From positions 229,968 through 293,967 of the forward strand of contig ML133450.1 of the NCBI GenBank assembly GCA_003864495.1: DNA of 64,000 nucleotides, in the 5' to 3' direction. The notes under the pieces were generated by a model that did not search any database, was not told the origin of the DNA, and worked only from the letters and a program-made list of their open reading frames with translations. Shown here one piece after another: positions 59,301-64,000 of the stretch (its first letter is position 1; each line of letters opens with the position of its first letter). The translations under genes and the position numbers were made by a program. Origin of the DNA: Nemopilema nomurai. Taxonomy: Eukaryota; Cnidaria; Scyphozoa; Rhizostomeae; Rhizostomatidae.

Positions 59301-62300
59301 ATTATATCTGAAAAAATCAGCATAACATTAAGTTCTAGCTTAATAGTCTTTTATGCTCCAATTCTGAAATATTTATATATATTAGTTAGAAATTGATGAA
59401 CTCACATTTAGGTAAGCATTAGTTGCATATCCATAAAATTGAGTCCTTGTTATAAATGTGAATCTGTTAAGAGCAAGATTCATCCATTGCTGGCAACCAT
59501 TTTCCCCTTCACTTGACACAATACAGCCAATTTCCAACACAGGCATCTTTCTCAGTTTGAGATTTTGCTCTGAGATTTCTTAGGATAATAGCCAAATTAA
59601 AGGCTCTAAAAAGGTTTTAGTGATGATATCATGATATTACCAAGTTGCAGCTGCTACATCTAGAACATTGATTGACAGTTTTAGATTTATTTGCTGTCTT
59701 TATTGGCTAAGCAATGAAAAGGGACACTACCTTGGTAAAGGAAGCCTCCACTGCTTTATCTTCTGATTTATGATATTAAACCCATTTAATTTTCTTTCCC
59801 TATTGTCTATCTGTACTGCACTTGCTTTGGTTATGATGTATTGTCTAGCGCTGAACTATCACAGTACTCTTGTCTAATCTCTACTTTGTCCAATTTCGCA
59901 AATTCTTGAAAGATGATCTGTGTTTCATGCCACAAGTAGGTCTTCTCGCACATCATCAATGCTCAAGATTATCTTGCTGTGTAATTGGATGTTGCAGATT
60001 GCCCACAATCACATTCAATTAGATCTGATATATTTGATTGGAATTAATAGCATTCAAATTTAGGCAATTCAAAGCTGCTGAATTAAAATCATCAAGTTAC
60101 AGATACTTCTATAGAATTGTGTCTTCAGGGCGTATTTGGTTAGACAAAATGAAACTGCACAAAAATTTTCATCCATGCTTGTGCATTTGTTTTTATTTGT
60201 GTTCAAGTTATAACCTTTTATTGTAATACCTCTTTACCAGACTGGGGAACATATTCGGTTTTATGGATTCTTTGCAAAACATTGTCACTGTGAACTTAGT
60301 AAAAATATTTGTATACTTTTCTTTGCAACTAATTTTTAGAAATCTATCATGTAATCATCCACTAAACAGCAGCAGATTTCAGTCTCTCTAAAGTTTTTGT
60401 TGGCACCTGAAATGGTAGCAACAGAAAGTGTGAGTTTACCCGTCACTAATTTAATTCTTTTCATCTCCAAGTAAAACCTGTCATCACGCTGAAAACTATT
60501 GGCAACAGGGTGGTGAAGGAAGGCGAAAGATTGAAGTTTGAATGCGGCGTGGGGCAAGGGAACCCAAAGCCCTTCACTATCGAATGGTGGCACAACAGCA
60601 TGAAGCTTTCTTCGACCCTCAGCAACTTCGAGGCACCTCTCATTTTCAACAGCACTCGTCGAAGGGACATGGGGCTGTACAAATGCTACGGGAAGAACGA
60701 TGCAGGCGTGGATAGTTACGAGATCAACCTGGATGTCGTGTGTGAGTTTTTCAATGTAATATTCCAAAAAACACGGGGAAAGGGGGAGGATATGGTTCTT
60801 TCCTTCCCTGTTTCATCAGCCAACTCGAGAAGTTGGGGAGGGGGGGTCGAGAAGTTGGGGGGAGGGGGCAGGCGGATGCCCGTTTGGCTGTACGAAGCCT
60901 GGGGGGATGTGATGCAAGCAGATACCCATTTGGCTGTACGAAGCCTCGTGCTCATCAAGCCAACAGCTTCTTTCATTTTTTTATGATTTTGTTTTACGTG
61001 CATTCCTGTCGTTACAGATCCCCCGGAAAATGTTTACATCGTACCGTCTTCAAATGGTGTCGTAAGAGTGCAAGAAGGGGGCAACGTCACTCTCAACTGC
61101 ATGGCAGACGGGACACCGCAGCCGACCTTCTCCTGGACTAGAATACGGCAATCGTACCGCGAAATACTCAGGCAGAAGTCGAAGGAGTCGAAGTGGGTCA
61201 TCAACCCTGTTGTGAAGGAGAAGTCCGGCACGTATGAATGCGCCGCAGTCAACATTCACGGGAGGACCACGGCCAGCGTGATAGTGGATGTGCAATGTGA
61301 GTAGCAAGGCCTTTACGCTTAATGTCCAAGCACACAAATGACGTCATCTGTACGCCTTCTTAGTGGTTCTAGTCTTGCGCAGTGGCGGACTGACTAGGCG
61401 CTTTCTTTGTTTGAGAAGCTAGAGCTAGTTTCAGGCGGAAAATGATTTAGTCGAAAGATTGCTTTGTTTCACAACATTTGTTTTAATTTGATTTATTTAT
61501 CTTAGTTATATTCAGTTTATGCACGTCCCTATTTCTATCCGCACAGACCGCCCGGAGAAGATGAACTTTACTATAAACAACCACAACATATCGATTGTGC
61601 ACGTGATGCTCGGTTCCCGCGCAAACATGTCGTGCAAGGCCTTCAGCAGTCCGGCGGCGCAATTCCGCATCGGATTCCAAGGATCTCCCACGCCCAAAGT
61701 AATCGGACAGTTCTACTTGATCGAGTCGGTCCAGATTGCCGACAGCGGCATATACGAGTGTGCTGCTACAAACGGAATCGGATTGCCTGTCCGCAAATTA
61801 GCACAGCTAATTGTTGTTGGTAGGTTGAAGCTTTTATCGCCTTTTTGAATGGATTGGATGGAAGCCTGAATTGTAGGCTAGATCATTGTTTGGATTATGA
61901 ATTGGATCATTGTTTGGATTATGAATTGGATCATTGTTTGGATTATGAATTGGATCATTGTTTGGATTATGAATTGGATCATGGTCCGGATTATTGATTG
62001 AATCATCGTCTGGATTGTAGATTGAATTGCAATCTGGATTGTAGATTGAATTGCAGTATTATTTATGTGAACGCTCAGCTTCTGTAAGGCAGGTTCTCAT
62101 TGGAGATGCTTTTAGATATTTATTGAAGCCATTTAGCAGCTTCGGTCTGTGTTTCTTCTATCAAAGCAAGGCTAAATAAGCAGTCATTGCATCGTAGACA
62201 AAAGGCCAAAAGAGCGATCTATTTACGTCTCTCCCGTTAGAATACTCTCGCTTCATCTGGCAATAAGGTTTACTTTTGCAGGCGTTTATTAATTGGGCGA

Positions 62301-64000
62301 AAACCCCTTTGTTTGCACTCTGAAGTGATAAACCATCTCTGATGGGCTACCCAGCACACAAGCTATCGTCGCGTCTATCTGGTCACCTCTTGACGTAGTC
62401 ATCTGATACCCCGCAATCTGTTGCCATTCGTTGCCATTTTCGCCCTTCCAATTTCGCCGTCTAAAATGTGGCTATACCAACTCGGGTAACTGCGTGGCTG
62501 CGTGTCATGGTCCTCCTGTTTGCTTCATGGTTGCAATCTCCACATTTCTAAACTAGAATCTGACACGTCAGCCCTATGACCTTTTAGTACCGTTTAAAGG
62601 ACAATATGCAAGCAACATAAGGTTTCATACCTCGGCATTGGCTGTTGTGTTTCGTGATTTTCAATTCGTATTTCTCCTCACCTCAGTGGCACCGTCAGAA
62701 ATCGACATTATTAGCAGTCTGAATAACCGACTGCTGAATGCTGGCACGGACCTGAAACTCAGCTGCGAGATGAAAGGCATCCCCCGGCCTCACATCTTCT
62801 GGACACTGAACCGGATCCCCGTCCAGTTCGATCACATCCGTCGCCAGGTGAATGGCACCAAGCGCAACATTGCCGGCAAGGAGGTCCACTACTCCAGGAT
62901 CGAGTTCAAGCCGCTGCGCAGGTTCGATGATGGCGAATACACCTGTTTTGGTCAGAACTACGGCGGAGTCGTCGAGCGGAAGTACATGCTGGAGGTCAAC
63001 TGTGAGTGTCCATCTACCACCTCGTTTTCTCACCTCGTTTTCTCACTTCGTTTTCTCACCTCGTTTTCTACAGACTTGCCGAAGGTTTTTGTTGAAAAGC
63101 AAGAATGATTTCTGATGTCATCGCCATTCGTCATATGCCGATATCAGCCATTAACTACGAAGGAAAAGCACAAAATTTAGTACTCTACCAGCAAGCAAAA
63201 TAAATCTGCATAATTAGCATATCAATAAAACATCAATAAGACATTTGTGATGACAACGTAAGTCACCAAAAGGCCTTAAGAAAGGACGAGAGGATGTAAG
63301 GCAGTTACATTTGTTAGCGATGCAGATTTCTTTCATTGCTCAATTTTGAATATGCTTATTTTTAGTGTTTCGCCGGTGTGAGTACACATTGAATGCTTGT
63401 GAACTCTGTACTGTGATGCAGGGATATCCTTCTACCCTCGAGTACTGATGTCTTGAGCATAAACCTGATTGGAATTGAAGAACGAGAAATTTCATCATTG
63501 TTTTTCAAAGCTTTCACGTGCCTGCATTTGTTTCCACTCGCAACGAAAAGGCATTTCTGGCTAAAACAGTGAATACTTTCTGTTCAAAAGACAGCCATTA
63601 AACCAGAATGTCTTTATTGCAAATGCATTTCAAACCGCAATTGGAATTCCAATTAGGCATTGACTGTATTTGTTAATAGTGACAAGATTGTATCAAAGTT
63701 TTGTTACCATGCATTGTGCTTGTGTCGTATTATTCATCTTATAATTCTATGAACCTTTTTCAAAGATGCACCGTACATTGTCATATTCCCAAAGAATGTG
63801 TCAGTTCTGGAGTTCCAGGCAGCCGAGCTGTCGTGCCAAGCTATTGGAAAACCGCCACTGTCCGCCTATCTTTGGAAGCAGAATGGAATCGTGAAAACCA
63901 CCGAGGCGTCGGAGCGGATATACTTTCCACAAGCCAGCCGCACTGATGCCGGTCTCTACTCATGCGCCGGGATAAACTCCGTTGGTGCCGGTCCGGAAGC
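56366..64000 (+). CDS. Multi-Ig-domain cell-surface or secreted protein, 5' part (continues past window)
   Basis: Exons: 56366-56444, 58783-59145, 60472-60741, 61018-61296, 61547-61819, 62687-63001 and 63766 to the window end; every intron is phase 1. Exon 1 encodes a signal peptide (MFGINFVIVLYVFSLGSYGV). Exon 2 is an Ig V-like domain that lacks the two canonical cysteines. Exons 3-6 each encode one complete I-set-like Ig domain with Cys and the D.G.Y.C motif (MGLYKC, SGTYEC, SGIYEC, DGEYTC), and exon 7 a fifth cut after DAGLYSC. One Ig per symmetrical 1-1 exon is the classic exon-shuffling layout of adhesion molecules and receptors. Whether fibronectin repeats, a TM helix or a kinase follow lies outside the window, so I cannot choose between adhesion protein, hemicentin-like protein and receptor. 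The ATG gives a good signal peptide; a nearby upstream ATG (56354) is followed at once by a stop. Confidence 0.88.
56445..58782 (+). other. Intron 1 of the Ig gene
   Basis: A 2.3-kb phase-1 intron, AT-rich, with donor GAAG|GTAAGT and acceptor TTTTAAG|AT. An open stretch at 58492-58734 follows an acceptor-like CTTTTCAG at 58481, but it has no Ig features, and inclusion would not join in frame to exon 2 without a further donor. I left it out. Confidence 0.5.
59146..60471 (+). other. Intron 2 of the Ig gene
   Basis: A 1.3-kb phase-1 intron, with no gene, RNA or clear repeat in it. Confidence 0.5.
60835..60946. repeat. G-run cluster and 26-bp direct repeat in Ig intron 3
   Basis: Bases 60835-60868 contain several runs of four or more Gs with short loops, fitting the G-quadruplex pattern on the plus strand. 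Two direct copies follow of a 26-bp unit that differs at two bases, at 60875-60900 and 60921-60946, each ending TTTGGCTGTACGAAGCCT. All of this is inside the 276-bp intron between the second and third Ig exons. Confidence 0.7.
61881..62055. repeat. 24-bp minisatellite in Ig intron 5
   Basis: Four essentially identical 24-bp units starting GATCATTGTTTGG lie at 61881, 61905, 61929 and 61953, followed by about three diverged units (ATTGAATTGC..TGGATTGTAG type) to about 62055. They are non-coding and intronic. Confidence 0.9.

Overview
The window is animal nuclear DNA. It has AT-rich intergenic and intronic sequence, spliced genes with GT-AG introns of about 0.1 to 3.4 kb, a large tandem satellite, a BEL/Pao-type retroelement and a PIF/Harbinger-type DNA element. 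The gene set (AIP co-chaperone, SLC22 transporter, one-Ig-domain-per-exon receptor, RING/TRAF-zinc-finger proteins) is metazoan. The overall style suggests a non-bilaterian such as an anthozoan cnidarian; the taxon is an inference, not a demonstration.

Layout: (1) 1-14280 is an uninterrupted satellite of about 83 monomers with a period close to 171 bp. (2) 14281-17040 is a decayed BEL/Pao retroelement on the minus strand, directly abutting the satellite. (3) 18173-22922 (+) is a five-exon gene for a 401-residue protein with an SH2 domain, a RING finger, TRAF-type zinc fingers and a duplicated Cys-rich module. (4) 23.0-26.9 kb is intergenic, with a triplet of CACGTG sites and a 706-bp PIF/Harbinger-derived element ending 146 bp upstream of the next start codon. 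(5) 26919-37197 (+) is a nine-exon SLC22-type transporter gene (522 residues). (6) 37432-38015 is a 15-bp minisatellite of about 39 units just past that gene. (7) 42477-44306 (+) is a second RING/zinc-finger/Cys-rich gene, paralogous to the 3' half of gene (3). (8) 45803-48517 (+) is a three-exon AIP orthologue (331 residues). (9) 48.5-56.4 kb has no gene I can recognise. (10) 56366-64000 (+) is the 5' part of a secreted or membrane immunoglobulin-superfamily gene: signal-peptide exon, one atypical Ig-like exon, four complete Ig exons and a fifth cut by the window edge, all joined at phase-1 introns.

All five recognisable genes are on the plus strand but are functionally unrelated apart from the two RING paralogues, which flank the SLC22 gene. 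All exon models come from reading splice sites by eye and checking that intron phases close. They are internally consistent in frame but have not been tested against transcripts. The strongest candidate for something new is the SH2-RING fusion. Its architecture would let a ubiquitin ligase dock on phosphotyrosine, as Cbl does, but with a different domain set. Its C-terminal Cys-rich module is one I cannot assign to a named family.
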